Assembly (NCBI GenBank): GCA_963920525.1
Contig: OY986435.1
Coordinates: 101,048,115 to 101,112,114 of the forward strand
Reading direction: 5' to 3'
Source: Dichetophora obliterata
Lineage: Eukaryota > Arthropoda > Insecta > Diptera > Sciomyzidae
Length of the DNA stretch: 64,000 nt
Below, in pieces: positions 31,953 to 45,075 of this stretch; the first letter of the stretch is position 1, and each line of letters starts with the position of its first letter. The translations under genes and the position numbers were made by a program. The notes beneath the pieces are model-generated. The model was given only the letters and a program-made list of their open reading frames with translations. It ran no database searches and was not told the DNA's origin.

Positions 31953-34375
31953 AATAGAATAAGGCACCTCACCAAAAAAAGTTTTTCGGGTCAGCTCCAT
32001 ACTTAAACCATGAAATACTCTATGGTGATTTCAAAATATTATCAGTAGCTGTTCGTGAGTTGAATTCATTTGAAAAAACACCAAGATAAATCTAAGTATC
32101 TACACATTTTCAAGGAACCGACCCGAACAATTTTTTTTTATATGTAGCGTGAAAAAACCAAAGAACCATTCAAAGCAAAGAACAGGTAAATGAAATAAAA
32201 GTATTTTTACAGATTTTTACAGAGTATAGGAAAAATCGTAGGCTTAATAGAAGAACAACAACCAGCGTTAACCCTCACTGGGTTAAATGCTTTTGTAAGA
32301 TCTTGCGATGGAGTTGAAATGCAACGTGTATCAATCCACAAAATAAAATCTTAATAGAGAAAGAATTTATTACAGAGATTATATTTTGGAAAAACCCTAT
32401 CTATAAACATTGGCCTGCCTAATAAATAGGAAAAAAGGTTAGCGCTTAAATGTTTTTTTTTTAATATTTTAGTAAATTATTGATAAAATATTCGATTTGA
32501 TATACAATTAAAAGTTTATCAAAATAATTTGGTAAAATATGCCATCATTAATTTTTCATGTAAGCACTGTAATACAACTTATTTGAGTTTTTTGGAAAAA
32601 AACACTTCTTTGCTTCTTGGACAGAAGTTTTGATTTTATAGTTGAGTTTGTTTAATTGATTTCCAGTGCTGACTTAGAGTTGCAACCGCAAAAGCCCTTT
32701 AGGGTTGATGCAATCAAATGTTGATGCAATCAAATGTTGATGCAATCAAATGTTGATGCAATCAAATGTTGATGCAATCAAATGTTCAACCGAACACGTA
32801 CTATTTTTTTTATTTCAATATACACTTAATTACATACCAAAAACTTTATCTTGTTATAATCTTGGTATAATAAAGGAGATGTAAATAAAACAAGAGCAAT
32901 CTTTTTTCTACCTTAAAATTAGACAGGCTCCTTATTAAACATACATACAATGACACTTTCTCTTTAAAACATTCCGTGAATTATTCAAATGTGTTTTTAA
33001 ATTCATTTGAACCATTTGGAATGCCACCCACTAACTGTTCTGACTCTGGATGTTGGTTCAGTTCGGATTAGTTCAGTTTGTTCAGCCGAAGCTCCGTAGT
33101 GGAACCAAATTTCTAGTAAAAAATCTAATGCAGAATGTGATCGAGGAACAATCACAGATGGTAAAAGTAAAGAAAAAGATATGGGGTTTGTTCGCATGCA
33201 ATGCATAGTTACTGCTTTTTTGCACTTCACATGCACTGCAACTCTGTTGCGATGCTTCACCCTTGCCTAGTAAAATAGTTTTGTAGAACGACCGACTTGA
33301 AAAAGAAGAAAAATTCTAAAGTTATATTTGAAACCATAACAAAATATCCAGATGATGTATTGTTTTGTCATTTCGAATTAACCGCTCATCTTATCTAGTA
33401 AATACCGCTCAAATAAATTCAACTTTGTGTGTTTCATTTTGCGCAGCAAAAAGTGTACACTGTGCTATTTACGCATGTAATGCAAAAATTATGTTCAATG
33501 TAACGCTTGACGCTTGCAGTGTTGCATTGAATTTCTTCATAGAACGTTATGCTTTGCAGACGTATGCGCACGCCGAACAGCCCATGCTTATTCTGCACAA
33601 TTCCAATTTGCACTTTAACGTCATGCGAATATATTTGTCAATTCACGTTTCCTTCGCAATTACCAACAACAAAGCGGAAGGAAAATCTATTCGTGTTGTA
33701 GGATTTCATATGGATGGATAATCTATGATAATATCATGGCTTGCTCCAGAGTGCGATCACCAAAAATCTTTAATTTTACACCAAATGAAAGAACTAGAAA
33801 TATAATACATTTCTCCTGTTACAAAATCCCTTCCACGTTTGTCAGTCATTCTCACCAAAACTTCACTTAAAATTTCACTCCCACAGTTTGGTCATACTGA
33901 ATGTGACCAACATTTTCAGAGCAATAAGTAGCGCAAAACCTAATTTCAAAATCAAAAAGCAGAACAAAAGAAGTACATCAAATAAAAAGCAGTACAATAA
34001 AAAAAGAAACAAATATGTATAAGAGAAAATTAATTACAGAAATTTATTACTAGGTTAAGGTGGTGACAGGTCTTTAGACCAGCCCACTTAGACCATACTA
34101 TTGGTCCGTTGTGATACCACAGAATGGAAGAAGGGAGTAATCAAGTGAAACTTTTGTATAGGATGTTCTTAATGTGTCAGAAGCTCTAGAAACATGTGAT
34201 ATTAAATCTGAATCAAGCGGTTATGTCTTAACCTCAGTTAAATCAAGTTACTAAGCGTTCCGCTCCACAAAGTTTTCCTACCACCACCAATTACAACTTT
34301 TTGTCGTAAATTGATGTGTATTAAAGTTCCTTTGATTAGACTTAAGGAAAGAAAGATTATAGCGTAGGACCATGC
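31953..34375. other. No gene; minisatellite and small hairpin
   Basis: 31983-32132 has an inverted pair (tttttcgggtcagctcc and ggaaccgacccga). A 16-bp minisatellite is at 32705-32784. The ORF near 33365 shows no recognisable domain. Confidence 0.45.
32705..32784. repeat. 16-bp minisatellite x5
   Basis: Five exact copies of ttgatgcaatcaaatg. The unit contains ttgatgcaatcaa, a near palindrome. Confidence 0.97.
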
Positions 34376-34454
34376 AAGGCCCGGCAAGGATTTGAACTCT
34401 GGACCCCTGAGTGACAGTCAAGCGCGCTACCACTACTAGACTATCGAGGCCGCC
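34376..34454 (-). repeat. tRNA-like SINE head or pseudo-tRNA
   Basis: On the minus strand the sequence has an A-box-like segment (tagtctagtagtggtagc) and a B-box-like segment (gagttcaaatcc) about 30 bases apart, as in tRNA-derived SINEs. Acceptor ends do not pair, so a functional tRNA is unlikely. Confidence 0.5.
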
Positions 34455-34710
34455 AATTATTGCTAAAAAACTTTAAATTATAAATGAAGCCTTAAACCTT
34501 AAACGAGATCAAAAGCTCATCAACGTAGGTAAATATTATATTAATATTTTAAAAATTTTTAAATGTAAAAACTTATCGTCGGCCTAATTCTAATACGACG
34601 TAAGTCAAAATTATCTATTGTTCAGGAGGCAAAGAAAACTGCTTATTATTTGTATGAAGTTCATACGATAATTTATTGTTTCAAACGTTCTACCTCACTT
34701 TTTTCACATG

Positions 34711-35172
34711 ATACAAAGAACTACAGATAAAGTATTGCGCATGTCCGCCATCTTTGCTGTGACGTGCAAGGTGCTCCTTGGTTAAAACGTAGTCACAATT
34801 TATTCATAGGGTATAAAGATTTTAAAATGCCTACATTTTCTTATGAAAACTTGTTTACTGATATGAAATAAATATTGTTATATAAAGCACATGTCCAAAA
34901 TAAAGTAAATATATTTTTAAGTAGTGTTTGTGAAGAAAAATTTGCATATTTTGTAGGGGTGCTTTTTCCTCTTTTTACCGATTTACACAAAAAGCGGCTA
35001 CGATGCTTGATGTGCTTGACAGAATTTTGACTGTTTTTTCGTTTTCATTTTGCTGTCTTCGTCACTTTTCTACATTTTCTTTTGAATGTATTCATCAATT
35101 CACCGATGACGAGGTGCGCAGTAAATTTTGTTTGTTGCGCCGGGAATACTTTACCTGTAGCTCTTTGTATCA
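34711..35172. mobile_element. TIR repeat family 'tgatacaaag', copy 2
   Basis: 462 bp, from tgatacaaagaactacag to the inverse ctgtagctctttgtatca. Homologous to 21446-22027 without the nested hairpin, so this shows the pre-insertion state. The internal ORFs are short and not convincing. Confidence 0.75.
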
Positions 35173-35359
35173 TGCTTTTTTCATACAAACATTAAAACCA
35201 AAAACAAAAAGGACATAGATGTAGCTTTGACTAATCTACCTAAACCGTTAATAAACGTTACTTTGACCAATTTTGACATACGTCCTATTAGAATTAGGGC
35301 GACGTTATTCAGTGTCGTCGATTTCCTCATTTTTTACACTCCTAGTCGACGTTTGGCAA

Positions 35360-35505
35360 ACTAGATGCCAAAGTAGGTGGAGGAGTCTACTCAGAAGCAT
35401 TAAGCATTAATTTAACCTTCAGGCTTCCTGACCATTGCAGTGTATTTCAAGCTGAAATCGCTGCTATACATGAAGCGTTAACTTGGATTCAAGTTATGTT
35501 ATTTA
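35360..35505 (+). pseudogene. LINE RNase H fragment
   Basis: One frame reads LDAKVGGGVYSEALSINL then FRLPDHCSVFQAEIAAIHEA, a typical segment of the RNase H domain found in I/LOA/R1-type LINEs (the Glu of FQAE is catalytic). It is open for about 48 codons and truncated on both sides. It may come from the same family as the C-terminal piece at 53966-54396. Confidence 0.7.
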
Positions 35506-35972
35506 AAGCCCATCTAAAAAAATTATACACAAAAAGTCTTGCCCAATTCAGAAATTTTTGCAAATTTTGTAATCCACGTCAAAAATCACTTCCGTTTTTT
35601 GTAACGTAGCGCCAGCACATATTTTTGCTTATTTCTAAAATACTTTTAGTCGATTGTTGCCATTAATATAAAAAAGTCTTTTTAAAAATTACACATTTTC
35701 ATTCTTTTTTTTAATACGTCTTCGTACAAATCCCATATATGATGCCCATATGTGATCTACAGCTTATATATGATGTAAGCATGGATACAAATTTTTTTAA
35801 TGGTTTTAAAGTATCTATAAAACTGAGGGGCAACATTGTTTTTTTACTTGCTTTTCATATTCATTGTAATTTGACACTTCGTTTGCTGCAATTGAAACTT
35901 ACACTTATGTTTCGAGCTAATTCTTAATTAAAGTTTTCTTTTGAGTTAAATTGTATATATATACATGTTTTA

Positions 35973-36898
35973 GGGTGTCCCAAAAATATATATTTTTTTT
36001 TTATTTTGACAGATGTCCGCGGCTTTAATACTTCCACTTGATCTTAGAAACACCCTCTGTGAAGCGTATCCTTATTGATAAAGGTTTAGAGGTCGCGAAT
36101 TAATTTTCCCATACGATTTGTATGGAGAAAAATCAGTTTTGCTGGTAAATTTAATTTAGAGCCAAGTGGCATTTCGCATTTTATTCTTCTCTCTCGAGCT
36201 TCAAAAATTCGTAAAATAACGCTTCCAAGCACCTTCAAGTTACTTGAATCGAGTACGGAAACAGACTTATTATCTTTTAAGCAAAATCGTTAAAAAGAAA
36301 CGTGTTCCCTCAAATTTGGTCTGTTATGACATATCCAAATTTAATTTCCATCGAATTGTTATTTGGTGGTTGCCAAAAACGATTAAAAAATAAAAATATA
36401 AATATAAAAAACTACTTGTTGTAACTTTTAATCCAACAACATATAACAACCCTATGCATTTTTTTTTGATCGTGCATTCCAACTATCATTATCTGAAATT
36501 TAAGACCAATAACAATAATGAAAATGGAGTACTCTAATAGATATTGATTTTCAATGAAATAGTTCTAAGTAAAAGTAATCATTTATATAGGTAGCTCTAA
36601 GAAGTGAGCCACAAACCACCAAATAATAATCAGATGAAATTTGGATATGTCGTAACAGACAAAATTTGAGGGAACATGTTTCTTTTTTTAAGTATTTTGC
36701 TTAAAAGATAATGACTCTAAATTCAATTTACCAGCAAAACTGATTTTTCCCCATACAAATCGTATGGGAAAATTAAAAAATGAATTCGCGACCTCTAAAC
36801 CTTTACCAATTGAGATGCGCTTCACAGAGGGTGTTTCTAAGGTCAAATGGAAGTGGAAAAGCCGCGAACATCAAACACGATTTTTTGTTGGGACACCC
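35973..36898. mobile_element. Long inverted-repeat element, 926 bp, TTA duplication
   Basis: Ends gggtgtcccaa and ttgggacaccc, with TTA immediately outside on both sides (35970-35972, 36899-36901). Arms of about 350 bp match imperfectly (gaggtcgcgaattaattttc and inverse; tcagttttgctggtaaattt and inverse). A 3-bp TTA duplication is known for PIF/Harbinger elements. No coding capacity. Confidence 0.75.
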
Positions 36899-36917
36899 TT
36901 ATATAGTATATATATTT

Positions 36918-37222
36918 GGGCGGGTCAAATTCTGGCTCAGCGAAATTCGTAAAATACATGTAATTTCAAGACTTTTTCTCCACTACAGCATATACAAATT
37001 CTGAAAAAAAGCTGTGCGGACTTTCGTAAATAGATTCATACACATACATTCATACATTCATATTTTATAATTGAGAACAAAATCTATTTACGAAAGTCCG
37101 CACAGCTTTTTTTCAGAATTTGTATATGCTGTAGTGGAGAAAAAGTCTTGAAATTGCATGTATTTTACGAATTTCGCTGAGCCAGACCACCAAAAAATTC
37201 GTCCATACAAATTGACCCGCCC
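36918..37222. mobile_element. GGGCGGGTC-family MITE, copy C
   Basis: 305 bp, same length as copy A but inverse orientation, ending attgacccgccc followed by TA. The asymmetric segment next to one end is present on the right arm here. Confidence 0.85.
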
Positions 37223-37259
37223 TAATATATATGTATATATATAGTATAGTATATATAGT

Positions 37260-38945
37260 ATACAAATGCAAGAACAACATGAGCGCGATAATCAGGCTAT
37301 GCAGAACTTGGCAACTGCTTTCCAGCTATGCAGATCCTAGCAAACAATCAACTAGTCAAGCACTGAGGCAGGACAAGGGCAAAGAGTTCGTCATTGAGGC
37401 ATTGTCTTCGAACATAGTAGAGTTCAACTACGACCCAGAAATAACCTATCTTTTGAGGCATAAGATCTTTTTGAAGTAGATGCCGCTCCTTTAGATGACG
37501 GAGCCAAGGTCAGGCTGCTGTTACGTAAGCTAAATACAGTCATTCACAGCAAATGTATAAATTATATTTTGCCAAAGCATCCCCGTGACTTAAACTTTGC
37601 AGATACAGTGGAAAAGCGTAAGCAACTTTTCGGGCTTCAAATATCATTGTTCAACATACGATATAATTGTTCAGCTAACTAAAGATTCAACGTCAGACTT
37701 TATTACATATGCAGGTTTAGTAAATCGGCACTGCGAAAACTTTAAGCTAAATGATTTGACACTAGACCAGTTTAAATGTCTGATATTTATCATAGCAGGC
37801 GAATTTTCAGATCAGAACCAGAATGTTAAGCAAACTGGATACAGATGCCGCTACTCTAACGCTTGATATCTTAGCAAAAGAGTGCCAGCGCCTCATCAAT
37901 TTGAAAGCAGACATAAATTTAGTTGAATATCAAAATAGTGAAAAGCATGTGAAGCGATTGCGAGCAAATAATGCAAAAATTAAGTCAACACCTAAAACTC
38001 TATGCTGGTTTTGTTGTGGCATGCATTATTCCTGTGACTGCTCGTACAGCAAACATAAGTGTGAGCATTGTCAAGCAGTTGGTCATAAAGAGAGCTACTG
38101 TCATTCTAAGAAAAGATCACAAAATTCAAAGCGAAATGTCAATAACAAGTACAAAAAGTTTCAACCATGGTAGAAGAATACAGGTATATGCACCAGATGA
38201 GAGCATACTGCCGGAATTGTCAAAACGAAGCAAAACTTTTCCTTTATTTTCTTTTGTTTCCATTCGCCACACAGCTAAATTTGACAGACATGGCAGTATG
38301 GAAAGAGAGCACAGTCAGCGCTGCATATACCTCTATCCTTCTACCATGGTTTCAACCACACTCAAAAGTATTTACGCAACCAACAAAATATTAGCAGCTC
38401 AACGCAAAAACGTCAGAGTCAAAATATATGACTCAAAAATGGAGTTACAGTTTAATACTACTTCGGATATAACCATTATATCAAACAGAAATTTTAAGAA
38501 GCTCAACATATCAAACGGGTGCAAAGTTGAACATTTAGCACGCAGCGCAACAGGGGCATTGCCTCTTTCATTTCAAATCGAGTGGAATTTAGAATTTAAA
38601 CGACAGCACGCTGAATTAACATGTTATGTCACACCAGTTGAAGACTTAAATGTCATGGGTCTTGATTGGATAGCAGTATTTGATCTTCACGACAAGTTTA
38701 TCAACACTATTTGCAATCAGCTGAAAACTGTAAACCAAGGAAGCGATTTAAATATAATTACTTTAATTTTACTTCTAAAAAATCTTTTCCAGAGGTGTTC
38801 GAGGAAAAACTTGGTTTGTGCAACAAAACAAAAACTAACAAAATCTCTTATAGAGATTCAAAATTTTAAAAAAGGTCGTTTTGCGCAGTCACTGAAGAAA
38901 TATGACTTTTTGATTAGGTATTTAAGCATTTTAATAAATTAGCAC
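37260..38945 (+). pseudogene. Decayed gag-protease of a Ty3/gypsy-like element
   Basis: Several frames carry pieces of one protein: a capsid-like part (AAPLDDGAKVRLLLRKLNT near 37485 and LTLDQFKCLIF near 37760), a zinc-knuckle pair at about 38004-38100 (CWFCCGMHYSCDC, then CEHCQAVGHKESYC), and a protease-like part ending in LDWIAVFDL. The protease active site reads NTTSD where DTGSD is expected, so both the catalytic Asp and the Gly are changed. At least three frameshifts or stops. It resembles the K02A2.6-like gag-pol proteins common in insects. No LTRs or RT were found nearby. Inactive. Confidence 0.75.
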
Positions 38946-40220
38946 AACAATAAAGTATTCATAAGATGTTTTCATAGAAATAATAAATTAGCTAACTACG
39001 TAACTGTCCTATTTTGGGCTCACACGTTCACATTCTTCGTCGGTTTCATATTGTGGTGATTAGGATTCATTGATGACTTTCGTTCATTGAACTATCAGTT
39101 TCTTAGCTTAAAGAGAACTTTTAAATGAATTTTTACAAACAATTTAATGGGCCTGTTTGATTAAATATTTTACAAAAACTGAAAGCTTGTATGGAAATAA
39201 GTCTCTTTTCTTAAAAAATAAATATCTTCAAAAGCAATTTTCAGTATGCATATTTAGGCCCTTTTGAACAGAAACATAAACTTTGATGCATAAAATATAG
39301 GAAACATTTACGATTTTCTTAATTTTTTATTTGTGCAAATGATGAGATTCAATATTTCAACTGCTAGACCATAGTAAAAGCAGCTTTTTTAAAAATGTTA
39401 AATATATTAAAAGCAATCAAAAAATATACGAGCATTAACTACAATGTATATATTATTATTAAAAGATAGCTTCTATAGTGTAGCATTAAAATAAATTCCA
39501 TTTGGATTTATAATTTTATCATTTTTTCGTCTGTATAATTTTAAGTAAGCACAATCAATATCATAAAGTGTGGAAACACTTCAGTTTTCAACTGAGAGAA
39601 GAAAAAGCCTCCGATTTTTATGCCCGGTAAGATCAACAATAGTTGATATGGAATTATTTTAAGCAATTCAATTATGTTGATTGTGTGGTAAAAAGTTGTG
39701 ATAAAAGATGCAGTAATTTTACAAACTATGAAGCGAAATTGCAAAAAAGTAAAAAAACACTGGTATAGAACCTCCTTAGCTGTTTTCAATAGCGCCCCTT
39801 TTTTGTGTTAGGGTTATAATGGGATATTATAAACGTAATAATGAAGAAAAATATTTCGAAAACAGCAACTTGCATGAGAAGTTTGTATATGCCATTTCCG
39901 TTTTAGTAGTAAAATAAAGGAGTACTACAGTGATCTGTTTTCTCCAAATGATGTGGTTTGAAGTTGTCTAAAATGATTGACTATAAAAATTACGCAATCT
40001 GAACATTTGCCAATTGATTTCACTTTCAAAACATTTCGTTTTTTTAATTACATATTACGATAGATATATAAAATAAATAAAAATTAAATGACATAAAAGC
40101 ACTTTCGGTAAGGATTTATTTGTTCGAGCCTAGGATGTTGTTGAGGATGTTGCTCCAAGATCAAATTTGTAAGTTAACTTTACCATGTAAGGTGTTATAT
40201 TAATTAAGTATTTTGCATAC
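38946..40220. other. No gene seen
   Basis: AT-rich intron sequence without recognisable repeats. Confidence 0.5.
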
Positions 40221-40442
40221 CCTGAGAATTCGATGTGAATATATTCAAAAGTGATGTTGTTCGACGTGAATTGCTCTGGCTTGGTTGCTGTCGCGTAGCA
40301 GGACGCTCGCTTAATGATGTCGAATGTATCTGTTCCGATGTGTTTTTACATGTGCTTGCAGCAGCTGACTGGATGGACGCTGCAACTGATGTAGATGTAA
40401 GTGGAGAGTTGATGGGATACTGCTGTTGCCGCTTATCTTGTT
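40221..40442 (-). CDS. Fcho: Candidate Fcho cassette exon (phase 1-1)
   Basis: On the minus strand a 222-nt segment lies between an aaaaatag acceptor (40444-40443) and a CAGG|gtatgc donor (40220). Read in the phase set by exon 5, it is open throughout and keeps exon 6 in frame: two bases, 73 codons, one base. The encoded peptide is Gln/Ser/Thr-rich (DKRQQQYPINSPLTSTS), like the linker in exon 5, and ends RRTTSLLNIFTSNSQ. It is the only stretch in the large intron with protein-like composition that is not a transposon. The acceptor has a poor pyrimidine tract, which would fit optional use. I infer, but cannot show, that it is spliced into Fcho mRNA. Confidence 0.55.
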
Positions 40443-42327
40443 CTATTTTTGTGTTTTCAAAACAGTATTTGGATTCACGGGTAATCAGCGTAAGTAAAAA
40501 TAATTTTATAGAAAAATGTTAAGTATAGGTAATACTATAGATAAATAGGATTGGGGAAAGGTTAACAATGTGACCAAAACATTATAATGTTTCCATCCAG
40601 TGTTAATGGCAGCATATTATATATTATACATTAAAGGACATTTTATAGAAATTGATACGAATAGAAGAGAAAAAAGAAGCTGCAACTAGAAATCGAATAA
40701 AAACTAATCCATGACTTTAAAACTCAACACAACAAATTCCACAACATAACATGAGTCAATAAGTTCGTAGGATGGCATATAATTGGGGCAACTATTGAGC
40801 TTATCCATATGATTTTTAGAGGATATTTACCTTGAAACAATACATTGAAACAATGCTAATATACCATAACATTTTTTTAATGGTTTGGGCAGCATTCAAC
40901 GGTTGTTGTTCTCTCAGATGACTGCCAGTTTGACTCTGGAGTGCAGTGATGGTCCAAGTTTCCTCTTTTGGCAGCCCCAAAATCAATCCTCGACGCTTAT
41001 TGTTTTTAATCGACTGTTTTTGAGAAAATACGATACCCACTTTGAAAAGAGATTTCTCATGGACAAATGTTGATTCAAAATGGTGAGTGCACTGACCTCT
41101 GATATCTGTGATATATGTTAGCTATAATATGCAATTTCAATTTGCGATTGGTTAATACTGTTTTACGACCCTTTTTTCTGGACCAACTGCAGAATTTGGA
41201 TGACCAGAGCAGAGCAATAACCATCATCAGCAAGTCACTTCTCTACCATTCGCCTTTATTGAGCAGGATCTGAATAGCACTTTTGAATCAATTGCTTTAC
41301 TTGAACGGTATTTTTACCATTAAAAAGCAATGCTTTTACAACATAGGTACAAATTTGCGATTTTTCCATTGTTTTGAAAATACCAAATGTAGAGTCACTA
41401 AAACCACTGTAGCTTTTGCACTAAATTTTATTGTTGAAATTTGACACGTATTGGTTAAAGGTAAGCTCGTTCTAAAACTTGTATGGATTCGCCAATAATG
41501 GCGCCAATTTGATGTCATCTTACTAACTAATTGAAACATGTGTTGGTTATGTAAAAATAATAATAGTACATTAAGTACATTCCTAGATTTCCTTTGCTGT
41601 TTATGACTGACAAATTAGCACGATATTATTATTTAAAAATTTACAGAATATCCTGTTATAAATAATAGGATAATATTACAACAGTAGCCGCTGTTATCAC
41701 GAACAAAAATAGGAATTAAGGAATTTAGTTGTTTTTTAATTTATTAAATGTGGTGGTAGCTGAGATATGTATTTATTATTACATATACATTTTATAAAAT
41801 AAATTAAGTTGCTGAGAAATATTTTTTATAAAGAGCATTGAATATAATGCTCTTCAAAATTATAATTTATGTATATACCTATAATATAGTCTCCATAAAA
41901 AAAGTGTTTCATAAACTCGGTCTAAAATATTCCTAGGCTTATTGTGAAAGAATTTCGCGATGTGTTAACCCTTTGGCTAGCTAAAATTCTTTAAAAAAGT
42001 ACTTTTTGGACAAAAAACACTTTTTGTAAAAACCCGTTTTTTGTTACTATAAATTTTTCTAAAAAAAAAAAAAATTATTACTATCAGTAGAAAAAATTTT
42101 GCGAGATCTGCTCGTTTGGGATTTTTTGGGACTTTTTTGTGACTTTTCGATACGATTTTTACTTCAACCGCCATAACTACGCCATTTATCATCACATTGT
42201 GGTCGTTCAACCACCGTTGGAAAGGCAATAAAATTCCCTACACAAATTCTTCTCTTCTCAGCCTTATTGATTTTTCTAAAGCTTTTGATTATATTTACTA
42301 TAAGGTTTAGTATCATAAGAATAGAAA
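40443..42327. other. No gene seen
   Basis: AT-rich intron sequence. ORFs near 40885 and 41977 show no known domains. Confidence 0.45.
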
Positions 42328-42667
42328 TGTTTCGTTTCCTTAATTCCACACACACAGAATTCGTTCTGAAGTTTAATTATCAGTTTTGGCTTATTATTAA
42401 AAAAAAATAATATTAATTGCAATATAGATGATTAAATCGAAAATGTTGGTATCGAACGCATAAAATTAAACGATAATTCAATTTATAGACGCATTCATAA
42501 TTTCTGTTTTGTATAACGTGTTGTATTTTAATAAACTACTGATGGAAGAAATTTTTACCAAAAGTTTCGGTTTCGGTGTTCGGCCATATTGAGGCCCAAA
42601 CTAGCCGAAACTGACAAAATGAGCCGAAACTGGCCGTAACCGAATTTGAATATTCGGTCAGACGCTA
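42328..42667. mobile_element. Fragment of the hAT-like family seen at 14347
   Basis: Homologous to about 14960-15323: ttccttaattccacacacac, cacagaattcgtt, gaaatttttaccaaaagttt and the terminal block ccgaaactggccg...attcggtcagacgcta. The left half is missing. Confidence 0.7.
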
Positions 42668-45009
42668 GCCATTACGTCTTACTCTATCTTTTATTTATCT
42701 CTTAACCAATCTCCAAAGTCAATAGCATCTTGAAAGAGACTACATGACCTTCAAAAACTAATGATACAAAAGCCGTTTTCTAATCTTACCATTCTAAAAG
42801 TTAATTGTTTTACGTGTCGTAATTGAAAATTAAAAAATAGTTGTGTTTGCATTCAAAAAAGATCAAAAAACTAAGTCAATAAAAAACTTATCATAAAAAA
42901 TAATTACATCATAAAAGTTATAAAAAAATTTATATTCGAGATATTTATTATCAAAGTTAAATTTAAATTTTTTTTAGAATTTAGTTGCTCATAACTTTCT
43001 TAAATGTAACTTTATGCAAAATGTTTTATAAACAACTTAATGTCAATTTGATTTTCTTCCCAACGAGCTTTAAACTTTGGAAATCGGCTGAGAGATACAC
43101 TAAATATAAAGTAAAAGGTAATGACACATATTTTCAAGTTTTTCCTCTCTAGCTCCCAAAGGAGGGAGGGATGACCCTCATCCTTGCATTTTTTTACACA
43201 ACTAATCATGGGGAATAACAAACTGAGGGGTTTAATGCTATATCTGGGGAATCTTGTATATAATTCATGCAGCTTTAAATATCAAAATACAGGTGTCTCT
43301 ATTTCTTTGCACATCACTGTATATCTCTCTCAGACGTTGTGTATAGCTTGAATCACAGCCGCAACATAAACTTATTGTTGCGTTTAATAACGCTGCTAGA
43401 TATGTTTATAATGTTGATAGATTTGATCATATTTCTGTCAGATGTAGAGGCATTTTAGGTTGCGGTTTAATGAATTACTTGAAAGTTCGAAACATTATAT
43501 TTCTACATAAACTACTTTAATGTCGGCTAGGTTGTTTATCTTTTTTTTCTACGTTGGAGTACGGGATTCAAAAACGTTAAGGCGGCCGTGTTCTTCGTGT
43601 TTCATGACTATTGTTTAAACTAGGCCTGTGCGAATAGCTTCGAGCTTGAGTCGAGTCGAATAGTGCAACTCGACTCGAATTTCGATTCAAGTAACTCGGT
43701 GTTACAATTAACCCAAAATTACGAGTTACTCGAGAAATTATCGAGTAACTCGTGATATTTTCAAGTAACTCGTACATTTTCGAGTAATTTTCTGCTCAAT
43801 GCTTGTTTTTTTTATTCCATGTTCTCAACTTCACTCTTAACAGGGTTGCCACTTCTCTTAGAATACTTATTTTTTGTAAAGATAAATTGGGTTGAAGAAA
43901 ACTATTTTTTCCCTAGAATTCTATTAAGTTAAGTAGTCAAAAAAATAAGATAGAGAGAGAGAGAGAGGGAGAGGGAGAGAGAGAAAGAAAGATAAATACA
44001 ACTATATTCGTACATATGAACTACATAAACATTTTTCATTGCTGAATTGACCATACAAATGAAGAACAATCTAAAAAAAAGCAAAATAAAAAAAAAATAA
44101 AAATAAAAAAAATAAACATTTGAATAACAATTATACATTAAGTTTTTACTTTTTTAAAAATTTCTTGATTATTGAAAAAAATATGATATACTAAAGGTTT
44201 TCCCAAAAATTCAGAATTACAAACATAATATCGGTTTAGCAAAATAAAAAAAATTTGATAATAAAAAATTTCAGGATAAAAATTTCACCAAAAATAAACA
44301 GAACGGTTTTTAAAAAGAAAGAAAAAACTAAAATAAGTCCAAAATATTCCATAAATATTCCATTAAAACAAATTTAATATTTCTTTTGGTTTCGACACCA
44401 TATTTTATAAGGTGGTTCAGGTCCTGTATATTTTCAAAATTACCTTGAAGCGATTTCTACAAAGGTCAGGGGGTAAAATTTTTTGGTCTGAAGGTATTTC
44501 TGTGTTCATTAAATCATGCCATTTTGTCAGTTGTTTATATTTTGGAAATATCCTGGGTCAGGACCTGCCTAACGTGATTACCAACAAAATACCGCCAGCA
44601 GAATTTCGATACGACATCTGGTTATCAAGAAAAACGACACCCGTTTGCCTTCTTATTTTTCATCGCTCTGGGAGAGGGGATAAAAAACATCGAAACATAA
44701 AAAGTACGGAAAAAGTTAGAAAATTGCATCTACTTTCACGTAAAAAAAAAACCCAAAGTTGATAAATTGAAAAACGACTGAGTTACAGTACTTTTAAAAA
44801 ACGTTCTTTTTGTGGGCTTGAACCGCAGGTCATACCTTAAATGATTTGAGAAAAAATTATCAAGAACTCGAACTACGATTTTTATGCCGATTCCGAACTG
44901 CTTATGCTCTCAAGAAGCTTTTCGTGACTGGTTTGGATGATGGTTCGGGTGATGGCAGAAGAGAAATTTATTTGATTGGAAAAACATTCTGCCTCAAATG
45001 GAAATTAAA
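42668..45009. other. No gene; one microsatellite and a hAT-like end
   Basis: taggcctgtgcgaatag at 43621 followed by repeated cgagtaactcg phrases looks like the end of another hAT-type element. A GA-rich microsatellite is at 43953-43995. The ORF at 44412 is not recognisable. Confidence 0.4.
43953..43995. repeat. GA-rich microsatellite
   Basis: (GA)n with occasional GGGA and AAGA interruptions. Confidence 0.9.
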
Positions 45010-45075
45010 CCGGGCTACCACGGTTCTTTAGCATACTAGCCACGCACTCTAATCAGTATGCCAGGGCCGCCATAG
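45010..45075 (-). repeat. Possible tRNA-like SINE head
   Basis: Minus strand: ggcggccctggcatactg then gcgtggctagtatgc, with ggtagcccggtttaa further on, reminiscent of the tRNA-like unit at 34376-34454. Boxes are degenerate. Confidence 0.25.

Noticed and set aside
35003..35218. Short ORF similar to that at 21613-21996 as a conserved small protein
   Set aside because: Similarity follows from both being copies of one TIR repeat; the frames differ by indels and are not preserved.
40235..40522. Plus-strand ORF of 95 codons with many Cys
   Set aside because: Antisense of the candidate cassette exon; its Cys/Leu content results from Gln/Ser/Thr codons on the other strand.
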